A stretch of 17,074 nt of DNA, taken from CAVRZY01 sp963725415 (GTDB taxonomy: Bacteria; Acidobacteriota; Terriglobia; Bryobacterales; Bryobacteraceae). Each line of letters begins with the position of its first letter. Within the stretch, counting starts at the first letter, position 1. A program made the translations under genes and the position numbers. Under the pieces are notes generated by a model. It did no database searches, was not told the DNA's origin, and saw only the letters and a list, made by a program, of their open reading frames with translations. Shown here one piece after another: positions 16,520-17,074 of this stretch. The stretch spans positions 1 to 17,074 of the forward strand of contig CAVRZY010000168.1 in assembly GCA_963725415.1 (NCBI GenBank), read 5' to 3'.

Positions 16520-16609
16520 CCGGAGAGGCGCTATCAAACAGCGCATGGCGCCTCTCCGGGTTCGCCTCACCAGATAGGCCAGAGGCCTGTCCAGATGAAC
16601 GCTGTTTGA
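16520..16609. repeat. Hairpin cluster with possible pseudoknot, downstream of the transposase remnant
   Basis: CCGGAGAGGCGC (16520-16531) pairs perfectly with GCGCCTCTCCGG (16548-16559) around a 16-base loop. Inside that loop TCAAACAGCG (16534-16543) is perfectly complementary to CGCTGTTTGA (16600-16609). A third small hairpin lies between them (GATAGGCC 16573-16580, loop AGA, GGCCTGTC 16584-16591, one mismatch). Its sequence is close to the hairpin at 3331-3355. The rest of the non-coding stretch from 16316 to 16623 shows no credible gene. Confidence 0.7.
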
Positions 16610-16802
16610 GTGGGGTCAGGCTTTTAGCCTGCCGCCGGGCTCCGGCCCGGCGCCGCGCGCGACCAAGCAAACCCCTCGGGCAGCCCCACCAACCCCGCCC
16701 TGACGGGGTTGTATTCGATGTTCCTGCCAGAACGCACCGCTCAGCTTTCCCAGCCACTGCTGCGTGGTCACAGCAGGACTCACTAGCTCAGGCTTGACGT
16801 TG

Positions 16803-16830
16803 AGAACTTGACGTGAGTGAGTCAAGTTCT
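16803..16830. repeat. Perfect 10-bp hairpin inside the transposase remnant
   Basis: AGAACTTGAC (16803-16812) and GTCAAGTTCT (16821-16830) are perfect inverted arms around the 8-base loop GTGAGTGA. It adjoins the inverted repeat at 16833-16927, and the two together interrupt the transposase coding sequence. No T-run follows on either strand. Confidence 0.75.
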
Positions 16831-16832
16831 TC

Positions 16833-16927
16833 TCACCGCAAAGACGCAGAGGCCGCAGAGATAACGCGGAGAAAAACCGTCAGGATTTCTCTGCGCCCCC
16901 TTTAGCTCCTTTGCGCCTCTGCGGTGA
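16833..16927. repeat. Imperfect inverted repeat of the TCACCGCAAAGACGCAGAGG type
   Basis: The left end TCACCGCAAAGACGCAGAGG (16833-16852) matches the reverse complement of the right end (about 16908-16927) at 16 of 20 positions. The inner part contains further CGCAGAG/CTCTGCG blocks. This resembles a dispersed palindromic intergenic repeat that I recall from many bacterial genomes. It lies within the broken transposase, between the HUH and FWQ segments, and supplies the stop codon (16880-16882) that ends the first frame. Insertion by this repeat is a likely inactivating event. Confidence 0.75.
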
Positions 16928-17074
16928 AGACGGCGCGGCAACATGCCTCCTCGGTCTGAGGTGGAGTCTCGTTAGCAGGTAGACGTGATTGGGCGTTACG
17001 ACAAAGGCATGCAGTTGATAGCGCTGGAAGCGAAGTCGGTCCATGGCCAGTCTACGGCCATGATCCAGCCAGCC

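Larger units (their letters stand above)
16624..17074 (-). pseudogene. Decayed Y1 / REP-associated tyrosine transposase (RAYT), open at the right edge
   Basis: Three separate pieces of one transposase are visible on the minus strand. From the right edge, an open frame includes RYQLHAFVVTPNHVYLLTRL, which matches the HUH region of Y1_Tnp proteins (usually HAFVIMPNHVHLLL). The second HUH histidine is Tyr here. That frame runs into repeat DNA and stops at 16882-16880. Next, about 16730-16800 encodes QQWLGKLSGAFWQ, like the mid-protein FWQ motif. Then 16624-16722 encodes NIEYNPVRAGLV and EGFAWSRAAPG followed by TAA (16626-16624), the usual C-terminal end. Between FWQ and NIEYNP roughly 20 residues are missing and the frame changes. 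Y1 transposases mobilise REP-type hairpins by single-strand cleavage; this copy cannot be functional. Family recognition is from motif memory, and the N-terminus is outside the window. Confidence 0.75.

Noticed and set aside
16374..16757. A 127-codon minus-strand frame near the right end
   Set aside because: It crosses the C-terminal part of the transposase remnant in the wrong frame and then runs through hairpin DNA; no coding signature of its own.

Overview
The window looks like chromosomal DNA of an Acidobacteriota member, plausibly a Solibacter/Bryobacter-type soil lineage. This is inferred from the high GC, two ~1,070-1,085-residue receptors with an N-terminal carboxypeptidase-regulatory-like domain (the 'Oar-like' TonB-dependent receptor type that is abundant in that phylum), secreted M14 and S8 peptidases, and many palindromic intergenic repeats. 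No rRNA or tRNA gene, CRISPR array or phage module is visible.

Layout. Nearly everything is on the minus strand. Reading that strand from left to right in coordinates: the 5' part of an S41 C-terminal processing peptidase (1-388); a 235-bp-period tandem repeat holding nested hairpins (427-874); a translationally coupled pair, a secreted DUF4824-like protein (878-1531) and a DUF2157-like multi-pass membrane protein (1528-2613); a frameshifted lytic transglycosylase (2659-3271); a perfect 11-bp hairpin overlapping the stop of a 1,001-residue M14 zinc carboxypeptidase-like protein (3354-6359). The only plus-strand gene is threonine synthase (6395-7622), also frameshifted. Two Oar-like receptors follow (7635-10889 and 11219-14422), then a divergent S8 peptidase with two BamE/SmpA-like repeats (14651-16264). 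The right end holds hairpin-rich DNA and a broken Y1/REP-associated tyrosine transposase (16624-17074).

How the genes fit together. Most products are envelope proteins: secreted peptidases, a murein hydrolase, membrane proteins of unknown role, and outer-membrane receptors. The S8 peptidase and the two receptors could work together in peptide scavenging or surface-protein processing, but this rests on adjacency alone. Threonine synthase is a housekeeping gene lying between them.

Main points of interest. (1) A ~106-bp palindromic element is present in two inverted, ungapped copies, one upstream of each receptor. (2) A decayed Y1 transposase could be a relic of the machinery that mobilised such repeats. 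(3) A loop-to-downstream complementarity at 16520-16609 could form a pseudoknot. (4) The S8 domain keeps D-H-S but lacks the oxyanion Asn. (5) Two independent one-base frameshifts sit next to the most conserved motifs of thrC and the transglycosylase, and may be sequencing errors. I found no defence or antiphage system, and nothing I would call a complete new system.
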